From Pseudomonas sp. Leaf48 (lineage in GTDB: Bacteria; Pseudomonadota; Gammaproteobacteria; Pseudomonadales; Pseudomonadaceae), in the NCBI RefSeq assembly GCF_001421885.1, contig NZ_LMLH01000031.1:153607-217606 (forward strand): a stretch of 64,000 bases of DNA. Reading direction: 5' to 3'. A program made the translations under genes and the position numbers. The notes below the pieces were generated by a model. The model was not told the origin of the DNA. It did not search any database and saw only the letters and a program-made list of their open reading frames with translations. Each line of letters starts with the position of its first letter. The first letter of the stretch is position 1. Of the stretch, positions 10,992 through 19,255 are shown piece after piece.

Positions 10992-11792
10992 ATGAGCAAG
11001 AGAAAGCTTATTCCGCTGCTGGTCTACATCCTGTTCCTGCTGGTGCCGATCTACTGGCTGCTGAACATGTCCTTCAAGAGCAACGGTGAAATTCTCGGTG
11101 GCCTGACGCTGTTCCCACAGGACTTCACCTTCGCCAACTACAAGGTGATCTTCACCGATCCGAGCTGGTACACCGGTTACATCAACTCGGCGTATTACGT
11201 GAGCCTCAACACCATCATTTCCCTGACAGTGGCGTTGCCGGCGGCCTACGCGTTTTCGCGCTATCGTTTTCTCGGTGACAAGCATCTGTTCTTCTGGTTG
11301 CTGACCAACCGCATGGCACCGCCAGCGGTGTTCCTGCTGCCGTTTTTCCAGCTGTATTCGTCGATCGGCCTGTTCGACACCCACATCGCCGTGGCCCTGG
11401 CCCACTGCCTGTTCAACGTGCCGCTGGCAGTGTGGATTCTCGAAGGCTTCATGTCCGGGGTTCCCAAGGAAATCGACGAAACCGCCTACATTGACGGCTA
11501 CAGTTTCCCCAAGTTCTTCGTGAAGATTTTCATCCCGCTGATCGGTTCCGGCATCGGTGTGACGGCGTTCTTCTGCTTCATGTTTTCCTGGGTCGAACTG
11601 CTGTTGGCGCGCACGCTGACTTCGGTGAACGCCAAACCCATTGCGGCGGTGATGACCCGCACGGTCTCGGCATCCGGTATCGATTGGGGCGTGCTGGCGG
11701 CGGCGGGGGTGTTGACCATCCTGCCGGGCATGCTGGTGATCTGGTTCGTTCGCAACCACGTGGCCAAGGGCTTTGCCCTGGGCCGGGTATGA
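10992..11792 (+). CDS. ABC importer permease 2 (GlpQ-like)
   Basis: A 266-residue inner-membrane permease of the MalG/UgpE type, partner of the preceding permease. The N-terminal membrane segment starts almost at once (about 6-24), and the EAA loop reads EIDETAYIDGYSFPKFFVK near the middle. About six hydrophobic segments are present. It is followed within 11 bp by the small membrane protein gene. Confidence 0.88.
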   Translation: MSKRKLIPLLVYILFLLVPIYWLLNMSFKSNGEILGGLTLFPQDFTFANYKVIFTDPSWYTGYINSAYYVSLNTIISLTVALPAAYAFSRYRFLGDKHLFFWLLTNRMAPPAVFLLPFFQLYSSIGLFDTHIAVALAHCLFNVPLAVWILEGFMSGVPKEIDETAYIDGYSFPKFFVKIFIPLIGSGIGVTAFFCFMFSWVELLLARTLTSVNAKPIAAVMTRTVSASGIDWGVLAAAGVLTILPGMLVIWFVRNHVAKGFALGRV

Positions 11793-11802
11793 GGAACTGA
11801 TG

Positions 11803-12075
11803 ATGGAATGGATGAGCTGGACCGCCCCGACGGCGGTATTTTTCAGCGTGATTGCCTTGATCCTGGTGTGCATGACCACCTGGGAGCTGCGTTCGCCGAG
11901 CATACTTCGGCGAGGTTTTCTGCCCATTGCCACCACCCGTGGCGATCGGCTGTTCATCGGTCTTCTCGGCAGCGCCTACCTGCATCTGCTGGTAATCGGC
12001 GTCACCGACTGGAGCATCTGGGTAGCGTTCGCGTTGTCCCTGGTGTGGCTGTTGGCTGTGATGCGTTGGGGCTAG
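11803..12075 (+). CDS. small membrane protein, DUF2160 (GlpU-like)
   Basis: A 90-residue protein with three hydrophobic segments (about 8-25, 45-63 and 68-85). This size and its place between the second permease and the binding protein match DUF2160, named GlpU in the rhizobial glycerol importer, where it is part of the transport operon but its mechanism is unclear. The ATG at 11803 is chosen because GAGGAA (11791-11796) gives good spacing; the ATG at 11800 is a one-codon alternative. This protein supports the GlpSTPQUV assignment over a generic sugar importer. Confidence 0.75.
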   Translation: MEWMSWTAPTAVFFSVIALILVCMTTWELRSPSILRRGFLPIATTRGDRLFIGLLGSAYLHLLVIGVTDWSIWVAFALSLVWLLAVMRWG

Positions 12076-12122
12076 TCGAATCGCTCGGCAATGTTGCTCC
12101 GCAATCTAAACAGGAGGTCTCT

Positions 12123-13865
12123 ATGTTCGACAAAAACAACAAGCTGCGACATAGCATTTCATTGGCAGCCATGCTGGCACTCAGCGGTTTGAGCGCGTCG
12201 GCCTGGGCGGATGCTTATGAAGACGCCGCGAAGAAATGGATCGGCAGTGAATTCAAGCCGTCCACCCTGACGGCTGATCAGCAGCTCGAAGAATTGAAGT
12301 GGTTCATCAAGGCGGCGGAGCCGTTTCGCGGGATGAACATCAAAGTGGTTTCGGAAACCATCGCCACCCACGAATACGAGTCCAAGGTACTGGCCAAGGC
12401 CTTCACCGAGATCACCGGGATCAAGCTGACCCACGACCTGCTGCAGGAAGGCGATGTGGTGGAAAAACTGCAGACGGTGATGCAGTCGGACAAGAGCATC
12501 TATGACGGCTGGGTCAACGACTCGGACTTGATCGGTACGCACTTTCGCTACGGCAAGACCGAATCGATCACTGACCTGATGGCCAACGAAGGCAAGAACT
12601 TCACCTCGCCGACCCTGGACCTCAAGGACTTCATCGGCATTTCCTTCACCACCGCGCCAGACGGCAAGATCTATCAGTTGCCCGACCAGCAATTCGCCAA
12701 CCTTTACTGGTTCCGCGCCGACTGGTTCGAACGTGCGGACCTGAAAGCCAAGTTCAAGGAAAAGTACGGCTACGAATTGGGCGTACCGGTGAACTGGTCG
12801 GCCTATGAAGACATCGCCAAATTCTTCAGCGAAGACGTCAAGGAAATCGACGGCAAGCGGGTCTATGGGCACATGGACTATGGCAAGAAAGACCCGTCCC
12901 TGGGCTGGCGCTTCACCGATGCCTGGTTCTCCATGGCCGGCGGCGGCGACAAGGGCATCCCCAACGGCTTGCCGGTGGACGAGTGGGGCATTCGGGTCGA
13001 GGATTGCCACCCGGTGGGTTCCAGCGTGACCCGCGGTGGCGACACCAACGGCCCGGCGGCGGTTTTCGCCACCACCAAGTACGTCGATTGGCTCAAGGCC
13101 TATGCACCACCGGAAGCGGCGGGAATGACCTTCTCCGAATCCGGCCCGGTGCCGTCCCAGGGCAACATTGCCCAACAAATCTTCTGGTACACCGCGTTCA
13201 CTGCCGACATGACCAAGCCGGGCCTGCCTGTGGTCAACGCCGATGGCACGCCGAAATGGCGCATGGCACCTTCGCCACGCGGGCCGTACTGGGAGGAGGG
13301 CATGAAGCTGGGGTATCAGGACGTGGGTTCCTGGACGTTCATGAAGTCAACGCCTGAGAAGCAGAAACTCGCCGCCTGGCTCTACGCGCAGTTCGTGACC
13401 TCGAAAACCGTGTCGCTGAAGAAAACCATCGTCGGCCTGACGCCGATCCGCGAGTCGGACATCAACTCGCAGGCCATGACCGACCTGGCGCCGAAACTCG
13501 GTGGCCTGGTGGAGTTCTACCGCAGCCCGGCCCGAGTGCAATGGACCCCGACCGGGACCAACGTGCCTGACTATCCGCGTCTGGCGCAGCTGTGGTGGAG
13601 CCACATCGCCGAAGCGGCCAGCGGCGAGAAAACCCCACAAGAAGCACTGGATGGCCTGGCCAAGGACCAGGATGCAATCATGACCCGTCTGGAGCGCTCG
13701 AAGGCCCAGGCCACCTGCGCACCGAAAATGAACCCCGAGCGCGACGCGCAATACTGGTTCGACCAGCCGGGTGCACCGAAACCGAAACTGGCCAACGAGA
13801 AGCCTAAAGGCGAGACCGTGAGTTACAGCGAACTGCTGAAGTCGTGGGAGGCGGCGCGTAAGTAA
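12123..13865 (+). CDS. periplasmic solute-binding protein (GlpV-like)
   Basis: A 580-residue extracellular solute-binding protein, longer than typical sugar-binding proteins (about 400-450). The signal peptide covers residues 1-29, with cleavage probably after SAWA. The ATG at 12123 has an excellent AGGAGG 5 nt upstream, and the long in-frame extension upstream is a shadow. In the family it captures the solute and hands it to the permeases; by operon type the solute may be glycerol or another small polyol. It is the last gene of the operon, followed by a terminator 22 bp later. Confidence 0.88.
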   Translation: MFDKNNKLRHSISLAAMLALSGLSASAWADAYEDAAKKWIGSEFKPSTLTADQQLEELKWFIKAAEPFRGMNIKVVSETIATHEYESKVLAKAFTEITGIKLTHDLLQEGDVVEKLQTVMQSDKSIYDGWVNDSDLIGTHFRYGKTESITDLMANEGKNFTSPTLDLKDFIGISFTTAPDGKIYQLPDQQFANLYWFRADWFERADLKAKFKEKYGYELGVPVNWSAYEDIAKFFSEDVKEIDGKRVYGHMDYGKKDPSLGWRFTDAWFSMAGGGDKGIPNGLPVDEWGIRVEDCHPVGSSVTRGGDTNGPAAVFATTKYVDWLKAYAPPEAAGMTFSESGPVPSQGNIAQQIFWYTAFTADMTKPGLPVVNADGTPKWRMAPSPRGPYWEEGMKLGYQDVGSWTFMKSTPEKQKLAAWLYAQFVTSKTVSLKKTIVGLTPIRESDINSQAMTDLAPKLGGLVEFYRSPARVQWTPTGTNVPDYPRLAQLWWSHIAEAASGEKTPQEALDGLAKDQDAIMTRLERSKAQATCAPKMNPERDAQYWFDQPGAPKPKLANEKPKGETVSYSELLKSWEAARK

Positions 13866-13887
13866 ATTGCTTGTAGGGTGAAACGCG

Positions 13888-13914
13888 AACGGCACCGGAA
13901 GGTGCCGTTTTTGT
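13888..13914 (+). terminator. intrinsic terminator of the ABC importer operon
   Basis: Nine-bp stem AACGGCACC/GGTGCCGTT (13888-13896 and 13901-13909) with GGAA loop, then a T run. The same stem sequence is reused at 24805-24826 and 25806-25827. Confidence 0.9.
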
Positions 13915-13918
13915 TTGT

Positions 13919-14040
13919 GCCCGTTATGGCCTCTTCGCGAGCAAGCCCGCTCCCACAGTTGTTGGTGCAAGACTACAAATTTTGTGTCCACCCTCATCCC
14001 CTGTGGGAGCGGGCTTGCTCGCGAAGAGGCCATAACGGGC
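13919..14040. repeat. REPIN-like element with 40-bp perfect arms
   Basis: Arms 13919-13958 and 14001-14040 are perfect reverse complements of 40 nt around a 42-nt loop. The inner part carries GAGCAAGCCCGCTCCCACA, shared with the elements at 49769 and 57243. It lies between convergent operons. Confidence 0.9.
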
Positions 14041-14064
14041 AACCAAGATATACAGCCGGATACT

Positions 14065-15474
14065 TCAGTGTGCCACCCCCTCAACCGCAGGAAACCCCAA
14101 CCGAAACACCGTCATCGTCCCAGGCACACTTTCAACCTCTGCCACCCCTTGATGCAGGCTCATGATCGACCGTACGATGGCCAGGCCCAGTCCGGTGCTG
14201 CCTTGTGCGCGGGAGCGGCTGCTGTCGACCCGGTAAAAGCGATCGAACAGTTGTTCGAGGTGTTTTGCTTCGATGCCGGCGCCGGGGTTGCTGACCCATA
14301 GCGAAACCTGTTTCGCACCCTGCTCGATCAGCACCGCCACCGTCTGCCCGGAAGGGCAGTGACGCAGGGCGTTAGACAGCAGGTTCGAGATCGCCCGTTG
14401 AATCATCAATCGGTCGCCCATCACCCGAGCGTTGCCCGTCACACTCAAGTGAATCTGCTTGTCCTGGGCCGAAAGGGAAAACAGATCGGCGACTTTCAGT
14501 GCCTCATCTTCCAGGGCAATCAGCTCAAAGGGCGCGAGCGCCGCCGGATGGCTGACCTGTGCCAGAAACAGCATGTCCGAGACAATGCGCGCGACGCGTT
14601 CGAGTTCCTCGGTACACGACACCAGAATGTCTTTGTACTCCTCGGTCGTGCGTTCCCGGGACAGCGTCACCTGCGCCTTGCCCATCAGGTTGTTGATCGG
14701 CGTGCGTAATTCATGGGCCAGGTCATCGGAGAACTGCGATAGCTGCTGCACGCCGTTGTCGAGGCGGTGCAGCATGAAATTGATGCCCTGGGCCAGTTCG
14801 CTGAGTTCCTGGGGCATGTTCACCACCGACAGCCGATGTTCCAGGTCCTGGGCCGAAACCATCGCCGCCACTTTGCGAAACTCACGCATCGGTGCCAGGC
14901 CTCGCTGCACTGCCACCCAGGCACTCAGACCGATGAAGATCAGCAGTAACGGCAAGGCCATCAGCGTCGAACGCAAATAAGCACTGAGCAATGCCTGATC
15001 GTTAGCGTTATCCATCGACAACAGCACCGGGACGCTGGTGCCGTCCTTGATGCGTATCAGTCTGGAGGCGGTGAGGAATTTTCCGCCCTGGTCGTCAGTG
15101 CCTTGCGAGTACGCCAATTGATCGGTGGCCGCCCGCACCGCTTTCAGTTCGAGGCGCGGATCGGCCATGCCCGTGCCAGACTTCAGTAGCGGGGCGCGCA
15201 GAATGCTGCGCGGGTAAATGGTCAGCGTCAGGTTGTCATGCCCCATGACCTGGTCGAGCAGGATGTGCGGTTTGGAACTGATTTCTCCGGGGTTGGAGTA
15301 CAGCGCCAGGCTGTGTTCCACCTGCTCCATCTTCTTTGCCAGGCTGTCTCTGGATAACGCGTTCAGCTCGTGGGTCAGGGTGAAATAGGCGAGGATCGCC
15401 AGGAACACCACCAGCAGCGCCCCGACAATGCTGACCGTCAGACCGAGGCGCAGCGACAGGCTCGCAGGCTTCAT
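14065..15474 (-). CDS. czcS: heavy-metal sensor histidine kinase (CzcS/CopS type)
   Basis: A 469-residue membrane kinase. Two membrane segments (about 10-33 and 165-187) enclose a periplasmic sensor domain of about 130 residues; a HAMP linker follows (about 190-242), then the H-box DDLAHELRTP with phospho-acceptor His254, and a C-terminal ATPase domain with N-box LLSNALRH and GLGLAIVRS. The arrangement and length fit the heavy-metal sensor kinase family. It overlaps the response regulator gene by ATGA and is encoded next to czcCBA, so Zn/Cd/Co sensing is more likely than copper; this is inference. Confidence 0.85.
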   Translation of the reverse strand: MKPASLSLRLGLTVSIVGALLVVFLAILAYFTLTHELNALSRDSLAKKMEQVEHSLALYSNPGEISSKPHILLDQVMGHDNLTLTIYPRSILRAPLLKSGTGMADPRLELKAVRAATDQLAYSQGTDDQGGKFLTASRLIRIKDGTSVPVLLSMDNANDQALLSAYLRSTLMALPLLLIFIGLSAWVAVQRGLAPMREFRKVAAMVSAQDLEHRLSVVNMPQELSELAQGINFMLHRLDNGVQQLSQFSDDLAHELRTPINNLMGKAQVTLSRERTTEEYKDILVSCTEELERVARIVSDMLFLAQVSHPAALAPFELIALEDEALKVADLFSLSAQDKQIHLSVTGNARVMGDRLMIQRAISNLLSNALRHCPSGQTVAVLIEQGAKQVSLWVSNPGAGIEAKHLEQLFDRFYRVDSSRSRAQGSTGLGLAIVRSIMSLHQGVAEVESVPGTMTVFRLGFPAVEGVAH

Positions 15475-16145
15475 GGCCGCGCTTCCAGCACGTATCCGAC
15501 ACCGCGCAGGGTGTGAATCAACTTGTTGTCGAACGGCTCGTCGATTTTCGCCCGCAAACGCCGGATCGAGACTTCGACCACATTGGTGTCGCAGTCAAAG
15601 TTCATGTCCCACACCAGGGAAATGATCTGGGTGCGGGTGAGCACCTCGCCCGAATGGCGCATCAGCAGATGCAGCAGGGCAAACTCCTTGGTGGTCAGGT
15701 CGATGCGCTGCTCGCCACGAAAGGCTCGGTGGCGCCCCGGGTCGAGCTCCAGATCGGCGACTTTGAGCACCTGTGCAACCGGGATGTTTTCACTGCGGCG
15801 CATCAGGCTGCGCACCCGAGCGAGCAATTCGGGGAACTCGAACGGCTTGACCAGGTAATCGTCCGCGCCCAGATCCAGGCCGCGGATCTTGTCGGTAAGC
15901 CGACCACGGGCGGTGAGCATCATCACCCGGGTGGAGCGGGTACGGCGCAGTTGTTCGAGTACGCCCCAACCATCCAGTTGCGGCAGATTGACGTCCAGGA
16001 TCACCAGTTCATAAGCCTGTTGTTGGGCCAGATGCAGTCCATCGGCGCCCGTTGTCGCGCGGTCAACGATATAACCACTTTCCGTCAGTCCCTGATGCAA
16101 GTATTCGGCAGTTTTGAGCTCGTCCTCGACGACAAGGATTCGCAT
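15471..16145 (-). CDS. czcR: heavy-metal response regulator (CzcR/CopR type)
   Basis: A 224-residue OmpR-family regulator. The receiver domain (1-120) has D8-E9 of the acidic pocket, phosphorylated D51 and Lys in LVKPF; the C-terminal winged helix (about 130-222) ends VEVSIRRLRAKID...TLRGVGYVLE. The frame is open to a TTG at 16151, but the ATG at 16145 gives the normal MRILVVEDE start. It is divergent from czcC. A likely target site is the 13-bp motif found before czcC, the small secreted protein gene and the porin. In P. aeruginosa, CzcR induces czcCBA and represses oprD. Confidence 0.85.
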   Translation of the reverse strand: MRILVVEDELKTAEYLHQGLTESGYIVDRATTGADGLHLAQQQAYELVILDVNLPQLDGWGVLEQLRRTRSTRVMMLTARGRLTDKIRGLDLGADDYLVKPFEFPELLARVRSLMRRSENIPVAQVLKVADLELDPGRHRAFRGEQRIDLTTKEFALLHLLMRHSGEVLTRTQIISLVWDMNFDCDTNVVEVSIRRLRAKIDEPFDNKLIHTLRGVGYVLEARP

Positions 16146-16292
16146 GATCAATCACCACTTTTATTAAATGAAAAATAATTAAGGTGGTCTGGAAAGTTAT
16201 TGTTTTTGTGGGCTTCCGGACGGTTGTTTGCAACGACTGGTTAAGTGCAATGCTGCTTTCCTGCAAATGTTTCTCCGGGTAACGGCGTGCAG

Positions 16293-16321
16293 GGTAAAGT
16301 CTGTAGTGGCTACAGAGTCAA
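16293..16321 (-). promoter_or_regulatory. MerR-type (CadR-like) operator/promoter facing czcR
   Basis: On the minus strand TTGACT (16321-16316) is followed directly by the dyad CTGTAG-CCA-CTACAG (16315-16301) inside the -35/-10 spacer. This is the same arrangement as recalled CadR/PbrR operators (TTGACC-CTATAG-TGG-CTACAG). A -10 would be TACCCT at 19-bp spacing or TTTACC at 17 bp, both weak. The site would drive czcRS about 150 bp downstream. Confidence 0.45.
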
Positions 16322-16352
16322 CCGCAACCCTCGGTTATGAGCCTTGAAAATC

Positions 16353-16381
16353 GGGCTCTGCGACAACTTGTCGCAGAGCCC
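16353..16381. repeat. perfect inverted repeat in the czcR-czcC intergenic region
   Basis: Thirteen-bp perfect arms (GGGCTCTGCGACA and its complement) with a 3-nt loop. No T run follows on the plus strand and only TTTT on the minus strand, so it may insulate the divergent promoters or be a weak minus-strand terminator. Apart from this hairpin, the MerR-like dyad and the TTGTAAT motif, I see no other feature in 16146-16622. Confidence 0.6.
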
Positions 16382-16528
16382 GCGGATGATAGTTCTTCAT
16401 CTTCACGGGGTTTGAAATCAGGCAACTACAGTTCGGCGGATAAATGCGTGTATTTGTTTCATTGTATTGCTGTGATCGCCTTTGCACTCAGCATGCTAGA
16501 GCAAAACAACTTGTCGGGCTGTTGAATA

Positions 16529-16541
16529 ACGTATTTGTAAT
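16529..16541 (+). promoter_or_regulatory. shared metal-regulon motif, czcC copy
   Basis: ACGTATTTGTAAT, one of three copies of ACGWANTTGTAAT in the metal block. Downstream, CACC and GATA occur at the same distances as in the 22447 copy. It ends 81 bp before the czcC start and is a candidate CzcR site with its promoter. Confidence 0.55.
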
Positions 16542-16622
16542 TTTCCAGTCACCTTGTCGATAAGTTCAAAACCCTAACGTGGCGGGATCGAAGATTCTTG
16601 GTTTATCGAAGGAAGTATTCAA

Positions 16623-17903
16623 TTGCCCGGGTTTAAAGAACTGACGGCGCGATCTCGCCTGAAAAAAACCGCTAGCGGGGTGGCTGCCACCTGCTTTTTG
16701 TTGCTGGCCGGGCCGTGTCTGGCCGCTGTTTCGTCTGGCTCGATTCTGACACTCGATCAGGCCTTGCAAACGGCGTTGGCCGGCAATCCGGATTTGGCGG
16801 CTGCCCAGTGGGATATCGGTATTGCCGAAGGGGATCGACAGCAGGCCGGATTGATTCCCAATCCCGAGGTGTCGTGGGAGGCTGAAGATACGCGGCGCGA
16901 ATCGCGAACGACCACTGTGATGATCAGCCAGCCCCTTGAACTGGGCGGCAAACGGGGGGCGCGGATCGATGTTGCCAGCCGGGGGCAGGACGCCGCCGCA
17001 ATCGAACTGGAGCTCAAGCGAAATGCGCTGCGAGCGGACGTCATCCAGGCGTTCTCCAGTGCGCAGACCGCGCAGCAGCGCTTGCAGTTGTCCCGTCAGT
17101 CCCTGGAACTGGCCGAGCAGGGTTTGCGGGTGGCGCAAGGCAGCATCCAGGCAGGTAAATCATCGCCGGTCGAAGGCACGCGGGCGCAAGTGCAACTGTC
17201 GCAAGTGCGTCTGGAGTTGAGTCGGGCCGAGCGTGATCAGGCCAATGCCTATCAGCAACTGGCGCAAGTCATGGGCGCACCGTTGCCGACGGCGGTCAGT
17301 GTGCAGGCTGCGGCTCAAGGCTTGCCTGTCGTGCCGCCACCGACCCGATTGCTCCAGCGTCTGAATCAAACGGCCGAGCTGCGCCTGGCCAAAATGCAGA
17401 TCGACCAGCGTGAAGCGTCGTTGGAACTGGAGAAGACGCAACGGATTCCCGATCTGACCGTGAGCGTCGGCAGCCAGTACAGCGAGCAGGAGAACGAGCG
17501 GGTAAACGTCGTCGGGTTGTCGATGCCAATCCCACTGTTCAACCGCAATCAGGGCAACGTGCTGGCGGCCGCCCGGCGCAGTGATCAGGCGCGGGATCTG
17601 CGCAATGCCACTGAGCTACGGTTGCGCACGGAAATCCAGGCCTCGCTGGAGCAATGGCAGACCGCCAACGGCGAAGTCAAAGCGTTCAACCAAAGCATCC
17701 TGCCCGCCGCGCAAAGTGCCGTCGACAACGCTACCCGTGGTTTCGAAGCGGGCAAGTTCGGCTTCCTCGAGGTGCTCGACGCCCAACGGACCCTGATCGA
17801 TTCACGCACCCAATACATCCAGGCCGTGGCCGAAGCCACGGACGCGCGAGTCCGTATCGAACGCATTTTTGGCGATCTCGACGCGCTCGCGGTCGGCCCC
17901 TGA
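16623..17903 (+). CDS. czcC: CzcC outer-membrane efflux protein
   Basis: A 426-residue TolC-family channel that would form the outer-membrane exit of the CzcCBA tripartite pump. A signal peptide covers about residues 12-35 and ends with LAA. Two OMF repeats with long coiled-coil heptads follow (for example the Gln/Ala-rich stretch around 130-200). The start is an uncommon TTG at 16623, supported by AAGGAAG at 16609-16615; no ATG is available nearby. czcB follows after 81 bp. Expression probably depends on CzcR through the motif at 16529. Confidence 0.88.
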   Translation: MPGFKELTARSRLKKTASGVAATCFLLLAGPCLAAVSSGSILTLDQALQTALAGNPDLAAAQWDIGIAEGDRQQAGLIPNPEVSWEAEDTRRESRTTTVMISQPLELGGKRGARIDVASRGQDAAAIELELKRNALRADVIQAFSSAQTAQQRLQLSRQSLELAEQGLRVAQGSIQAGKSSPVEGTRAQVQLSQVRLELSRAERDQANAYQQLAQVMGAPLPTAVSVQAAAQGLPVVPPPTRLLQRLNQTAELRLAKMQIDQREASLELEKTQRIPDLTVSVGSQYSEQENERVNVVGLSMPIPLFNRNQGNVLAAARRSDQARDLRNATELRLRTEIQASLEQWQTANGEVKAFNQSILPAAQSAVDNATRGFEAGKFGFLEVLDAQRTLIDSRTQYIQAVAEATDARVRIERIFGDLDALAVGP

Positions 17904-17984
17904 ATTTCATCTTTCAAATAACTGCGAGGCCGCGAAGCACTCACGACAGCGTGGTTGCCGAGGGGCTGATGCAGAGGAGTTTCC

Positions 17985-19205
17985 ATGGATAAAAAACTGA
18001 TCGTTATCGCTGTGGCGACCTTGGCCCTGGGCATCGGTATCGGCTCGCTCAGGGTGGGCAACGCTTCCATTGACGCCCACGCCGATGAAGCTTCGGAGCA
18101 TGCCGATCATGCCGAAGCTGGCGCATCAGCCGGCGGCGAACCTGTCGAAGGCGAACCTGCCGAAGGTGAACACCAGGAAGGGTATCTGACTCTCAATGCC
18201 GAACAGATCAAGGCGGCGGGCATTCAATTGGTTGAAGCCGGCTCGCGGCCCATCAGTCTCGGCTTGCCGTTCCCCGGCGAAGTACGTTTCGATGAAGATC
18301 GCACGGCGCATTTGGTGCCTCGGGTGCCGGGGGTAGTGGAGTCGGTACAGGCCAACCTCGGGCAATCGGTAAAAAAAGGCCAGGTGCTGGCAGTGATTTC
18401 CAGTCAGCAGATTTCCGATCAGCGCAGTGAGCAGGCGGCGGCACAACGGCGTCTGGCGCTGGCGCGAACCACTTACGAGCGTGAGCGCAAATTGTGGCAG
18501 GACAAAATCTCCGCCGAACAGGATTTCCTCCAGGCCAGACAGGCGCTGGAAGAAGCCGAAATCGCCCTGAACAATGCCCGGCAGAAAATCAGCGTGCTCA
18601 GCGGCAGCATGGTCGCCACCGGGGGCAATCGCTATGAACTTCGCGCGCCATTTGACGGCGTGGTGGTGGAAAAACACCTGACTCCGGGGGAAGTGGTCGA
18701 CGAAACCACCGCGGCCTTCACACTTTCGGATCTGTCCCGGGTGTGGGTAACCTTCGGCGTATCGCCCAAGGATCTGGCCAAGGTGCAGGTGGGCAAACCG
18801 GTCTTGGTGAGCAACCCGGAACTGAATGCCGAGGTTGCGGGTACTGTGGCTTACGTCGGCAGTCTGCTGGGCGAACAGACGCGCACCGCAACGGTTCGCG
18901 TAACGCTGGAAAACCCGCAAGGTTCGTGGCGTCCGGGACTGTTTGTCACGGCTTTGGTCGCCACCGACAGCCGCCAAGCCAGGGTCGCCGTTCCTGAAAC
19001 CGCGATCCAGACGGTCGAGGACAAACCCACAGTGTTCGTGCGCACCAGCGACGGGTTCAAGGCACAGCCAGTGGAGTTGGGCAGTCGTGCGGCCGGCCAG
19101 GTGGAAATCACCCAGGGGCTGGAAGCCGGCGTGCAGGTCGCCAGCGCCGGCAGCTTCATCCTCAAATCGGAACTGGGCAAAGCGGCAGCTGAGCACTCTC
19201 ACTGA
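17985..19205 (+). CDS. czcB: CzcB periplasmic adaptor (membrane-fusion) protein
   Basis: A 406-residue adaptor that links the inner-membrane pump CzcA to CzcC. N-terminal membrane anchor or signal at about 4-22, then a His/Glu-rich segment (about 30-66, several H in an acidic background) that could bind metal, then the lipoyl halves (VPRVPGVVESV and YELRAPFDGVVV) flanking a coiled-coil hairpin (about 140-205), and beta-barrel and membrane-proximal domains. The acidic His-rich insert is typical of heavy-metal adaptors rather than drug adaptors. Ribosome-binding site AGAGGAG. Confidence 0.9.
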   Translation: MDKKLIVIAVATLALGIGIGSLRVGNASIDAHADEASEHADHAEAGASAGGEPVEGEPAEGEHQEGYLTLNAEQIKAAGIQLVEAGSRPISLGLPFPGEVRFDEDRTAHLVPRVPGVVESVQANLGQSVKKGQVLAVISSQQISDQRSEQAAAQRRLALARTTYERERKLWQDKISAEQDFLQARQALEEAEIALNNARQKISVLSGSMVATGGNRYELRAPFDGVVVEKHLTPGEVVDETTAAFTLSDLSRVWVTFGVSPKDLAKVQVGKPVLVSNPELNAEVAGTVAYVGSLLGEQTRTATVRVTLENPQGSWRPGLFVTALVATDSRQARVAVPETAIQTVEDKPTVFVRTSDGFKAQPVELGSRAAGQVEITQGLEAGVQVASAGSFILKSELGKAAAEHSH

Positions 19206-19255
19206 AAACGTCAGTGAATCCCACCGTTCCGCCCCCCCTCGACGAGAAGGTTCTC

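Noticed and set aside
11808..12122. N-terminal extension of the solute-binding protein
   Set aside because: It overlaps the DUF2160 gene, while the ATG at 12123 has a strong AGGAGG and begins a signal peptide.
14065..16145. Copper-specific CopRS instead of CzcRS
   Set aside because: Not excluded, but no cop structural genes are nearby and czcCBA is divergent from it.
16337..16525. 62-codon frame in the czcR-czcC intergenic region
   Set aside because: It contains the 13-bp perfect hairpin and has no ribosome-binding site or family likeness.
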